Shown here piece after piece: positions 33,873-43,724 of a DNA stretch of 64,000 bases. The DNA lies in the NCBI GenBank assembly GCA_950022655.1, contig OX465591.1:48846478-48910477 (forward strand), written 5' to 3'. The position numbers and the translations under genes were made by a program. The DNA comes from Alentia gelatinosa. Taxonomy: Eukaryota > Annelida > Polychaeta > Phyllodocida > Polynoidae. The notes beneath the pieces are model-generated. The model was not told the origin of the DNA. It made no database searches and saw nothing but the letters and a program-made list of their open reading frames with translations. Positions within the stretch are counted from its first letter, which is position 1, and every line of letters starts with the position of its first letter.

Positions 33873-34700
33873 GTGCGTAGACGAGTCTTATCATTCTGTA
33901 TCTACTTCAAATATATAAACGTCTCAGTTCCATTCTCCGTGTAAAGCCAACCAGGTGCGTAGACGAGTCTTATCATTCTGCGTCTATTACGAATATATAT
34001 ACATAAACGTCTCAGTTCCACTATCCGTGTAAAGCCAACCAGGTGCGTAGACGAGTTTTATCATTCTATGTCTACTTCAAGTATATAAACGTCTCAGTAC
34101 CAGCCTCCGTGTAAAGCCAACCAGGTGCGTAAACTTATATCATTCTGAATCTATTACGAATATATACGTAAACGTCTCAGTTCCACTATCCGTGTAAAGC
34201 CAACCAGATGCGTAGACGAGTTTTATCATTCTGCGTCTACTACGAATATATATATAAACGTCTCAGTTCCACTCTCCGTGTAAAGCCAACCAGGTGCGTA
34301 AACTTATATCATTCTGAGTCTTTTGTTCAAATATATACATAAACATCTCAGTTCCTCCATCTGTGTAAAGCCAAACAGATGCGTAGCCGTGTTTACTACA
34401 AATATATACGTAATCGTCTGAGTTCCATTCTCCGTGTAAAGCCAACCAGGTACGTAGATCAGTCTTATCATTCTGTGTCTACTTCAAATATATAAATGTC
34501 TCAGTTCCACTATCCGTGAAAGACCAACCAGGTGAGTAGATGAGACTTATCATTCTGAGTCTGCTGTGAATATATAAACATCTCAATTCCACCATCCCTG
34601 TGAAGCCAACCAGTTGCATATACAAGTGTTATCATTCTGAATCTACTGTGGATAAATATGCGTCTCAGTTCCACTATGCGTGTAAAGCCAACTATGTTAA
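33873..34700 (+). repeat. 80-90-bp array carrying the exon 8 donor, about ten copies
   Basis: Repeats of CTCCGTGTAAAGCCAACCAG (last 20 nt of exon 8) and GTGCGTAGACGAG, with downstream AT-rich sequence ending CGTCTCAGTTCCA. The copy at about 34097 keeps more exon sequence (TACCAGCCTCCGTG). About six copies keep AG|GT; others read AGAT, AGTT or TATG. The copy at about 34530 reads AG|GTGAGT, nearer the consensus than the real donor. Confidence 0.95.
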
Positions 34701-34743
34701 TGAATGAATCATATTATTTTGTGTCTACTTTGTATTTAGACAA

Positions 34744-34853
34744 TAATCAATGGTATTGTGGACAGGTGGTCATAAACCAAAGAGGCTGATGCATAGTCAT
34801 TACGACATCAACCTCAAGTGGTTAATAGAGCTACCTGCCCACAAAACCCTCAT
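34744..34853. mobile_element. Palindromic fold-back element, family B
   Basis: TTGTGGACAGGTGGTCATAA pairs with the complement of TAGAGCTACCTGCCCACAAA; arms about 45 bp. Same family as 21759-21886. Confidence 0.65.
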
Positions 34854-34920
34854 ATTTATTATCCAGTTTCTCCAATTAATCAAACCCAAGAATTGCCATA
34901 CTAAAGGGTATATCAATTGG

Positions 34921-35157
34921 GACAATATTCTGACTGGCAACAATGGGGTATTGCCTCCTCTGTATAGATTGTTTCTAGTAGCGATGATTCAAACACAATA
35001 TTCTCACTGGCAACAATGGGGTATTGCTCCTTTGTATAGATTGTCTTAAGCAGCGATGATTCAAACACAATATTCTCACTGGCAGCAATGGGGTATTGCT
35101 CCTTTGTATAGATTGTTTCTAGTCGCGATGATTCAAACACTATATTTTCACTGGCAG
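34921..35157 (+). repeat. 72-bp array carrying the exon 9 acceptor, three decoys
   Basis: Copies at 34933, 35006 and 35078 and the real site at 35150 share ATGATTCAAACACAATATTC and ACTGGCA(A/G)CAATGGG. The first two read CAA instead of CAG, so their acceptors are lost; the third and the real site keep CAG. Confidence 0.93.
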
Positions 35158-35353
35158 CAATGGGAATGTAAGGAGGACCCGGACGGTCGGTACCGGATGT
35201 ACAAGTGCCGGCACCGGATGAAGCAGAATGATGTGGACATGACACTGGTGGCTCCGCAGCCTGGCCAGTGCATATGCCCAGATGGCCGGCTCGGTATAGA
35301 CCGGCGAGAGAAGAGGCTTCAGCGACAGTTCCTGAAGGACCATGTCAACCAAC
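35158..35353 (+). CDS. Sulf1: Sulf exon 9: Cys-containing hydrophilic domain segment
   Basis: Residues 482-546. QWECKEDPDGRYRMYKCR aligns with the KWQC.ED..GK...HKC segment of vertebrate SULFs; CICPDGRLGIDRREKRLQRQ with the later C-X-C and QRQFL region. Acceptor ACTGGCAG ends at 35157; donor CAAC|GTGAGT at 35354, phase 1. Confidence 0.93.
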
Positions 35354-35886
35354 GTGAGTCCTCGATCTAATTCATGTCGTCTCCTCCTCACACGTGACAC
35401 GAGTGTGCCTGTATCAGGGCTGCCATGTATTATGCATTTCTCGTAATTTGACAAATTTCGACGCTTCTTCAAATGCTTGTTGACAACCTTTGTATCCATG
35501 TAACTAGTAAATAACCGCTCTCAAAACTGCTTTGTAATCAATATAACCATCATAAATAAGCAATAAAAAATTTAAGACACAACAAAAACACCTCTTGAAA
35601 AAAAAGGGCAATAAAATCACACCTTGATAAAGGACTTGAAAGTCCAAAACATGTTGGTATAATATGTCCAATAATCGACTCATTATTGAATATCTATTAT
35701 TAATAGCCCATCGCCGAGTTAGTCGAAAATTTTTGTCGATCACTTTTAGAGTTTGCCTGCGATTCAGTGTATTCGTTTTAAAAATATTGATAGGAGGAGT
35801 TGTTTTCATTCTTTTATGACACACAAATCATCACGAGGATGGTCTTCCTTTGTGGTTTGTGAGTGATCGACTCATTCTGGTTTCAG
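35354..35886. other. Intron 9
   Basis: Short intron without an array. 35621-35690 contains a stem GGACT/AGTCC between TTGATAA and AAAAC, reminiscent of a decayed hammerhead core (see findings). Confidence 0.4.
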
Positions 35887-36219
35887 CTGAGATGTTAAAA
35901 CCCCGCTTCCTGAGGTCACGCCGCCAGCTGGACGGATTAGACATGACAGCGGATGCCTCGAGCCAGGAGAACCTGGATGACGAGGAACCAGATAGTGTCC
36001 AGAACCCGGCCCGGGGCATCGAAAATGACACAGACACAGGAACTGTAGGCAATAAGCGAGAAGAAGGCAGCTTTGTGAAGCCCGCTGTTGACCGGCCGGC
36101 TCGGCGGGCGGGCAGAATGAGGCGTAGGCAGCGGCATCAGCTCCGAGCCCTGGAGCGAGCCCTGCATGTGGACACGCAGCGACAGAGGAGGAGAATCAGG
36201 AGGCAGGTTCCTGCTGAAG
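35887..36219 (+). CDS. Sulf1: Sulf exon 10: basic hydrophilic domain with furin-like sites
   Basis: Residues 547-657. Begins PEMLKPRFLRSRRQ, matching the KPRF...R position of SULF1. Acidic middle (LDDEEPDSVQ), then a very basic tail rich in Arg including RPARRAGRMRRRQR and RQRRRIRRQ. Several R-X-X-R or R-X-R-R sites could be cut by furin-type proteases, as known for vertebrate Sulfs, whose halves remain disulfide-linked. Acceptor GTTTCAG ends at 35886; donor GAAG|GTAAGC at 36220, phase 1. Confidence 0.92.
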
Positions 36220-36237
36220 GTAAGCCATGTACACTTA

Positions 36238-36630
36238 AGGGGGGCGTCCACCAACCACGACAAGGCTACGACAATGGTGTTCCGAAAAGGTCCACGACAG
36301 GCCTACGATTGGAAGGCTTGTCGTAGCCTTTTCGTGGTTGGTGGACCCCAGTTCCCGAAAAGAGTCTACGACAAGGCCATGTAAGGCTGTGACTGAAAGC
36401 TTGTCGGGGGCCTTCGATTTATCCCATGACTGGACCCTTGTCGTGGAGTGTCGGGAGCGTGTCGCAGAAGCCTACAATAGGAAATTTTGGTGGAGCGTGC
36501 ACTTTCCGACATGCCCTGACAACGCTGTCGCAGAGCCCCGCTTCTCACGACAAGGCTGCGACAAGGCTGCGATATGAGCGTTCATGTCGGCACTTGTCGT
36601 AGCCTTGTTGTGGCAGGTGGACGCCCCCCT
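36238..36630. mobile_element. Fold-back MITE, 393 bp, PIF/Harbinger-like
   Basis: Terminal inverted repeats AGGGGGGCGTCCACC and GGTGGACGCCCCCCT are perfect over 15 bp and continue imperfectly to about 37 bp (GACAAGGCTACGACAA). The element is flanked by TTA at 36235-36237 and 36631-36633, a 3-bp duplication of the PIF/Harbinger type. Internal CTTGTCGTAGCCTT repeats make nested hairpins. No transposase. Confidence 0.8.
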
Positions 36631-36633
36631 TTA

Positions 36634-37867
36634 TACTCAGATGAAAATAATCTAGTATGTAGAATAATATTCTAATGAATATGAAATACAGGAAAGTCAC
36701 ACACAACCAATGGGAGAGTGGGGCTTTTCTCTTATCCCCAAAATGTTTTATTAAATGAAAAGAAAAATCTGAGTGTTTAAAGTGAGTATAGAGGAGCGGT
36801 CAGGCGGTACCGGGTGAGTTCGTTCTCAGCGACTGGTGGTGGCTAGCCGCAGTAACGGCCGAAATCCGTGAGAGGGCGCCACAGGTGACCTACCGGTGGC
36901 GGCACCTGTGGCAGTTGGGGATTATGGATTATATGCGATTCTCCCCTGGGTCAGAATACTCCAATAAAGTTTGACCGGCCACAAAAAGCAGATTTAACAT
37001 AGATTGCCGTAATATAGCTGGTACTAAACAGTTAGGCAAGAAGGATGATTCCCTGAGTGGGCCGATAGGAGAACCTACTACCTGCTTGAGGCCCGCTGCC
37101 TGGGACCGGGCTACTCCCTACAGACCAGTGCTGGTGGCAGTTTGTCCCCCGAGACGACCGCCACTTAATGGTTAAAACTCATAATTCAAGTTTGTAATTT
37201 TGTAATAGTATATATAATCATAAAAAAATTATTTCTTTTGAATAGAAATACTAAAAATGATGTCATATCTAAATGTTGTGAAGATTTCATGAATATTGCT
37301 CTATTATTTCTTTGTCGATTGAGACCGAAAGATTTACTTTGAACTGAATAAGTTGAGAGCTTATCCCTGACTTCTGCCACACAGCGGAAGCCTGGGATAA
37401 CAACAGAATTGTTGTTGTAATAAAGTCTTTCCCTTATGGGTTTGATGGTAGACTATACATGTATACCATATATGTACTTGCGAATTGAATCCTAATGAAA
37501 ACTACTATTATAAAAAAAGAAAAAGATTTTGGCAGCAGCGTTTTTTCTATGACATTTGGCAGCAGCGGTTCTCCCGTGGTGCTGCCATTTGGCAGCATCA
37601 GTACTGCTTGTTGTGCTGCCAAATGGCACAATCGGTATGGAAAGGGTTAACTTGCACTTATCATCATAGTACATTGCTTATATATTCTACTTATCTCTTC
37701 GTCTTTACACATTATGTAAACACACGTACTGCCACAGTAAGCCTATACGTAAGGGAAAGGCACACATTTTTTTATATTTTTTTTTATTCAATAGAAAGTT
37801 TTACGACATACCGAGTTCACCAACCAGGGGTGATCTTCAATTTTGCAGTCATAAAGATAAATATAAG
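36634..37867. other. Intron 10, unique part
   Basis: No exon recognised. 37540-37625 has GGCAGCA repeats (TTTGGCAGCAGCGG). A GC-richer part at 36800-37160 is not identified. Confidence 0.4.
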
Positions 37868-37980
37868 ACAATCCAATAAGACGTCGCATCTATCTCGATG
37901 AATCTGGAGCCATTTGAAGATGTTGGTCCAAACGTTCATCCAAAATAAATGAAAGCTTTTAAAAATACAGGCCTCCCAGT
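37868..37980 (+). repeat. Outlying diverged copy of the 146-bp unit
   Basis: Contains CAATCCAATAAGACGTCGCA, ATGAATCTGGAGCCATTTGA and GGTCCAAACGTTCATCCA. It lies about 550 bp upstream of the main array and lacks the acceptor part. Confidence 0.85.
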
Positions 37981-38519
37981 GAAACCTTTAAAATCTATAT
38001 AACATATAAAAACCTATATTTTCACTGCCATGCAGATTGATGTGTACAGGAAATCTCAGAAGTTAACTTGACACAAAGCTAGATTGGCAAATGACAAGAA
38101 ATCCACATTATCGGTTTATTCAAGAGATCATAAAAGTGTTTAAGAATCAACAGTTGGTGTGACTTTTTGCAGGGCTGGCTTACCTGTTGGAAACTCAACA
38201 CGCTATTTTTTTTTTTTTTTTAAGTTTATTTCTGACGAATAACAGTTCACAGAAAAACAGACCATGATCTATACAAACTTGCTGGGTATAACCGGATGAA
38301 CCAGACATCCTGACGTCCTGCAATTTAGTACTAGGTACATTTTTTTGGATATGAAGAACTGAAAATAAGCGATTCACTATATTTCTATTCTTATTATGCT
38401 GAATATAAAAGCCTATGTTTTGTGCCTTGAAAAACCTGTAAAAACCTATATTTTGATTTTCAAAACCTATAAAAACCTATATTGAGGAAACGGGGTGCTG
38501 GGAGGCCTAAAATAAAATG

Positions 38520-40872
38520 GACTCAGTCTGTGTGTCAGATCCCCTTCCGGTGAACTGTAATCCAATAAGACGCCACATCTATCTTGATGATTCTGGAGCC
38601 ATTTGAAGGTGGTCTTATGTTGGTCCAAACGTTCATCCAGTATAAATAAAAGCTTAGAATAAAACCCCTGATTATGTGTGTCAGGTCCACTGCCGGTGAA
38701 CTGTAATCCAATAAGACGCCACATCTATCTTGATGATTCTGGAGCCATTTGAAGGTGGTCTTATGTTGGTCCAAACGTTCATCCAGTATAAATAAAAGCT
38801 TAAAATAAAACCCCTGATTGTGTGTGTCAGGTCCCCTTCCAGTGAACTGTAATCCAATAAGACGCCACATCTATCTTGATGAATCTGGAGCCATTTGAAG
38901 GTGGACTTATGTTGGTTCAAACGTTCATCCAGTATAAATAAAAGCTTAAAATAAACTCGCTGATTGTGTGTGTCAGGCCCCCTTCCGGTGAACTGTAATC
39001 CAATAAGACGCCACATCTATCTTGATGAATCTGGAGCCATTTTGAAGGTGGACTTCTGTTGGTCCATACGTTCATCCAGTATAAATAAAAGCTTAAAATA
39101 AAACCCCTGATTGTGTGTCAGGTCCCCTGCCGGTGAACTGTAATCCAATAAGACGCCACATCTATCTTGATGAATCTGGAGCCATTTGAAGATGGACTTA
39201 TGTTGGTCCATACGTTCATCCAGTATAAATAAAAGCTTAGAATAAACTCGCTGGTTGTGTGTGTCAGGCCCCCTGCCGGTGAACTGTAATCCAATAAGAC
39301 GCCACATCTATCTTGATGAATCTGGAGCCATTTGAAGATGGACTTATGTTGGTCCAAACGTTCATCCAGTATAAATAAAAGCTTAGAATAAAACCCCTGA
39401 TTGTGTGTGTCAGGTCCCCTGCCGGTGAACTGTAATCCAATAAGACGCCACATCTATCTTGATGAATCTGCAGCCATTTGAAGATGGACTTATGTTGGTC
39501 CAAACGTTCATCCAGTATAAATAAAAGCTTATAATAAAACCCCTGATTGTGTGTGTCAGGTCCCCTGCCGGTGAACTGTAATCCAATAAGACGCCACATC
39601 TATCTTGATGAATCGGGAGCCATTTGAAGATGGACTTATGTTGGTCCAAACGTTCATCCAGTATAAATAAAAGCTTAAAATAAAACCGCTGATTGTGTGT
39701 GTCAGGTCCCCTGCCGGTGAACTGTAATCCAATAAGACGCCACATCTATCTTGATGAATCTGGAGCCATTTGAAGATGGACTTATGTTGGTCCAAACGTT
39801 CATCCAGTATAAATAAAAGCTTAAAATAAAACCCCTGATTGTATGTGTCAGGTCCCCTTCCGGTGAACTGTAATCCAATAAGACGCCACATCTATCTTGA
39901 TGAATCTGGAGCCATTTGAAGATGGACTTATGTTGGTCCAAACGTTCATCCAGTATAAATAAAAGCTTAGAATAAACTCGTTGATTGTGTGTGTCAGGTC
40001 CCCTTCCGGTGAACTGTAATCCAATAAGACGCCACATCTATCTTGATGAATCTGGAGCCATTTGAAGATGGACTTATGTTGGTCCAAACGTTCATCCAGT
40101 ATAAATAAAAGCTTAAAATAAAACCCCTGATTGTGTGTGTCAGGTCCCCTGCCGGTGAACTGTAATCCAATAAGACGCCACATCTATCTTGATGAATCTG
40201 GAGCCATTTGAAGATGGACTTATGTTGGTCCAAACGTTCATCCAGTATAAATAAAAGCTTAGAATAAACTCACTGATTGTGTGTGTCAGGCCCCCTGCCG
40301 GTGAACTGTAATCCAATAAGACGCCACATCTATCTTGATGAATCTGGAGCCATTTGAAGACGGACTTATGTTGGTCCAAACGTTCATCCAGTATAGATAA
40401 AAGTTTAAAATAAAACCCCTGATTGTGTGTGTCAGGTCCCCTGCCGGTGAACTGTAATCCAATAAGACGCCACATCTATCTTGATGAATCTGGAGCCATT
40501 TGAAGATGGACTTATGTTGGTCCAAACGTTCATCCAGTATAAATAAAAGCTTAAAATAAACTCGCTGATTGTGTGTGTCAGGCCCCCTGCCGGTGAGCTG
40601 TAATCCAATAAGACGCCACATCTATCTTGATGAATCTGGAGCCATTTGAAGGTGGACTTATGTTGGTCCAAACGTTCATCCAGTATAAATAAAAGCTTAA
40701 AATAAACCCCTGATTGTGTGTGTCAGGTCCCCTTCCGGTGAACTGTAATCCAATAAGACGCCACATCTATCTTGATGAATCTGGAGCCATTTGAAGATGG
40801 ACTTATGTTGGTCCAAACGTTCATCCAGTATAAATAAAAGCTTAAAATAAAACCCCTGATTGTGTGTGTCAG
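38520..40872 (+). repeat. 146-bp array carrying the exon 11 acceptor, 16 decoys
   Basis: Units of 146 bp each contain GATTGTGTGTGTCAG, the first 19 nt of exon 11 (GTCCCCTGCCGGTGAACTG) and then non-exonic TAATCCAATAAGACGCCACA. All 16 decoys keep TCAG; the first is followed by AT rather than GT. The real acceptor (AG at 40871-40872) is the last. Minus-strand 111-codon frames repeat with the unit and are artefacts. Confidence 0.97.
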
Positions 40873-41018
40873 GTCCCCTGCCGGTGAACTGCCGCGTGCT
40901 CGCCAGCCAGGCGGTGGAGTGCACGGACGCCATGGCCGAGTTTAACCGCTGGAAGGCCGAGAAGGAGAAGCTGGACCAGATGATCCGAATGTACCGAGAG
41001 AAGCTAGAAAATCTCAAG
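40873..41018 (+). CDS. Sulf1: Sulf exon 11: charged helical (coiled-coil-like) segment
   Basis: Residues 658-706. PLPVNCRVLASQAVECTDAM matches the Cys pair region (C....S..C) of vertebrate SULFs, then FNRWKAEKEKLDQMIRMYRE and KLENLK form a charged heptad-like helix. Acceptor as above; donor CAAG|GTAAGT at 41019, phase 0. Exon length (146 nt) happens to equal the upstream repeat unit, though only 19 nt are shared. Confidence 0.94.
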
Positions 41019-41359
41019 GTAAGTGCAAAAAAAAAAATTATTGGCTGTCAGGGATTTGGCCTTTGAACTCCCTTTGATTTTTTGAATTTCTGAAGGTAAT
41101 TTTTTTTAAAACTTTTTTTCAAATCTAAATTTCAAATTTGCATTTGATTGATACGAGCTGTTTATTTACATGCGGGAACTGTGAGTTTATTCACGTATCC
41201 ATCTTGGCGTATTTCCCACTATAAACTGTGTTTTCTGATCTTTATGTACAAATACGCTCATATTGTACGCCCACGTATACGACGTAATGTCCGCATTTCC
41301 GGTCAGGCATACACGATTGTTTGCTTACCCAGTTAAGACTTATAAGTATCTTCTTTCAG
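41019..41359. other. Intron 11
   Basis: Short T-rich intron, no array, no gene. Acceptor TTCTTTCAG ends at 41359. Confidence 0.5.
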
Positions 41360-41883
41360 GAAGTGCGTAAAGAGCTGAAGCGTGTGCGACCAGGACCGGA
41401 CTTTGGACCTGACATAGACGAGGCACTAGCGACTGACCTTGAGATAGACGGGCCTCCGGTGCCCGCGTCTCATGGGGAGTCCCATGGGGTGTCCGGAGCA
41501 TCTCATGGAGCGTCTCACGAAACATCCGGAGCATCTCACGGGACGTCTGGAGCATCTCACGGAGCGACTCATGGAACGTCTGGAGCGTCTCACAAGCCTT
41601 CTCATGGGGCATCTCATGGGACGTCCGGAGCATCTCATGGGGCATCTCATGCGGTAGATCAGGATGCAGTACCCGTAAACACGCCAGCGCCTATCACGCC
41701 AGTGCCTTATGAGGAGGACGCAGCCAGGGCACTCTACGGGGAAGAGGACATCAGTGGTGACCTTGAGACGAGCGAGAAGGACGTGCAGACTTTTGAGGAT
41801 GACCTTGAGACGACCTGCGACTGTAGTCAGTCGGAGGAGGAGGAGGAGGTGGACCTCAAGGAGTACGGTGCCCCTGATGCTGT
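41360..41883 (+). CDS. Sulf1: Sulf exon 12: helix end, Ser/His/Gly repeat, acidic CDC region
   Basis: Residues 707-882. EVRKELKRVRP continues the helix of exon 11 and matches the REVRGHLKRRKP segment of SULF1. Residues 743-803 are a low-complexity repeat of SHG, ASH and TSG units with 12 histidines in 61 residues, encoded by a coding minisatellite at 41468-41650. An acidic tail with CDCSQSEEEEEVD follows, placing the conserved C-X-C pair. The repeat is absent from vertebrate SULFs. Donor GCTGT|GTAAGT at 41884, phase 2. Confidence 0.92.
41468..41650 (+). repeat. Coding minisatellite in exon 12
   Basis: Repeats of GGAGCATCTCATGG/GGGACGTC with 12-33-bp internal periodicity, in frame throughout. 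Confidence 0.9.
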
Positions 41884-42179
41884 GTAAGTTCACCAGTGTT
41901 GGCCTCTTATTGGCAAAATATACAAATTATTCTGTTCATTAATTTAAACAAAATTATTATTCCAGAAAGGTGACAGGGAAAGACGACTCTAAAATGAATT
42001 TTGCCATGAGTTCACATGTTGTATTGCTCTCGTTGCATTCACTGCTTTTTATGGGTTACAATGCATGCAGGAAACTAACAAGATTATCAATTCAAGGTTG
42101 AAGGCCCAAGGTTAATGACCCAACCTAGATTAATGACCCAAGTAGCAATGTCAATCTGAGGTCATATCATTCTGGCCAT
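41884..42179. other. Start of intron 12
   Basis: No gene or array; short GACCCAA repeats near 42115-42140. Confidence 0.45.
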
Positions 42180-42194
42180 AGTTCAGCGAGGTCA

Positions 42195-42812
42195 TAATAA
42201 CGCAGTAGAGTTCATACTAGAGCAGCAGAGGTCATACTAGAGCAGCAGAGGTCATACTAGAATAACAGAGGTCATACTAGAATAACAGAGGTCATACTAG
42301 AGCAACAGAGCTCATATTACAACACCAGAGGTCATACTAGAGCAGCAGAGGTCATACTAGAACATCAGAGGTCATACTAGAATAACAGAGGTCATACTAG
42401 AATAACAGAGGTCATACTAGAGCAACAGAGCTCATATTACAACACCAGAGGTCATACTAGAGCAACAGAGGTCATACTAGAACACCAGAGGTCATACTAG
42501 AGCAACAGAGGTCATACTAGAATACCAGAGGTCATACTAGAGCAACAGAGGTCATACTAGAACACCAGAGGTCATACTAGAACATCAGAGGTCATACTAG
42601 GGCAACAGAGGTCATACTAGAACATCAGAGGTCATACTAGGGCAACAGAGGTCATATTAAATCACCAGAGGTCATACTAGAACACCAGAGGTCATATTAA
42701 ATCACCAGAGGTCATACTAGAACATCAGAGGTCATACTAGGGCAACAGAGGTCATACTAAAACACCAAAGGTCATACTAGAACATCAGAGGTCATACTAG
42801 AACACCAGAGGT
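42195..42812. repeat. 20-bp array, about 30 copies
   Basis: Unit AGAGGTCATACTAGAACACC with variants AGCAGC, AATAAC and GGCAAC. Higher-order blocks of about 120-140 bp are visible at 42230-42470. Confidence 0.95.
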
Positions 42813-43418
42813 CTATGTGGTGTGGGAACTTAAGAACTGTGATTTAGCGATGGCAGCTTTTCACTTTTCTCCCCTAGAAATCCACGTTTTTATTTTTAAT
42901 AAGTAAAATTATTTCTTCTCCTGTAAAAGCAATGATGACATTTATTGAGCCTCATTCACAAAAACAAAATAGTGGTTTCCACCTCCCCCGGACCCTCAGC
43001 ACCGTCCACGGCCCACACCAACGTGTTTTCCATATTCTCTCGGTATCTCTGAGGCATAAATTCCTATTGGACAATATTTCCACACCTTATCCTGGCCAAA
43101 CTGACCGCCCTGTTATTTATACACGGAACGATATTATATATTCATTCATTCGTTTATTTTGATAACCTACCTACTTCACTAGTACCCATCCACCATTGAA
43201 AATTATTCATGTGATATGATTTCTGAAGAAAAAAAGACTTTTATCTTCATGTATGAGACTTGTTTAATGGTTGAGTCACGGTGTTAATGGATACAAGTGA
43301 ATCTGGGGCTAGACAACCGCAATCAAAGAGTCTGTGTAAGGGAATTTTGTAGAAAGACAAAGGAGAACTTTGAGAATGGTTGCTGCTGCCCTGAGGCCCA
43401 CTCCTGGCTCCATTTCAG
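42813..43418. other. End of intron 12
   Basis: Begins with a scrap of SINE sequence (GTCTATGTGGTGTGGGAA). 42838-43070 is a copy of the dispersed family also at 14840, 26477 and 59050. No gene. Confidence 0.5.
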
Positions 43419-43475
43419 GCTTGTGTCGCACCAACTGGTCTACCTGCCCAGGAAGGCCAAGTGGCACCCCATCAG
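43419..43475 (+). CDS. Sulf1: Sulf exon 13: 57-nt phase-symmetric exon
   Basis: Residues 883-901 (VLVSHQLVYLPRKAKWHPI plus AG). Acceptor CATTTCAG ends at 43418, donor ATCAG|GTTTGT at 43476. It sits where vertebrate SULFs have a ...KSHLHPFKEA... segment, and the similarity (L-x-SH) is weak. Phase 2 at both ends means it can be skipped without a frame change, and exon 12 can also join exon 14 directly. It is accepted because of position, splice sites and an open frame. Confidence 0.6.
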
Positions 43476-43724
43476 GTTTGTGGCCATGGTAACCGCCTAG
43501 ATAGACCCCGCCCCTTACCTCCCTGCCCGTCTCTCATTGGTTCTCGGATGGTGACGCTTTATGAGTGACAGCTTGGTGTTTCTAGCCTTTCTGGAGTGAC
43601 TGGTTGTGAGTGTAGCGAGTGTGTTATTACATCGTCAGAGATGAATGGTTTACAGAGGGCGTTGGAGTCGCAGAGTGATTGGAGAATGGCGGGTGTCTGA
43701 CTGCTTAGCGTACTCTGTGTCGAC

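Noticed and set aside
38467..40766. Repeated 111-codon minus-strand frames (MWRLIGLQFTG...)
   Set aside because: One frame per 146-bp unit, spaced exactly by the unit; not independent genes.
40873..41018. 146-nt exon equal to the 146-bp repeat unit as evidence that the exon itself was duplicated
   Set aside because: Only the first 19 nt of exon 11 occur in the repeat; the other 127 nt are unrelated, so the equal length is probably chance.
41340..41893. Minus-strand frames opposite exon 12
   Set aside because: Shadow of the coding minisatellite; the plus strand has the sulfatase frame with fitting splice sites.
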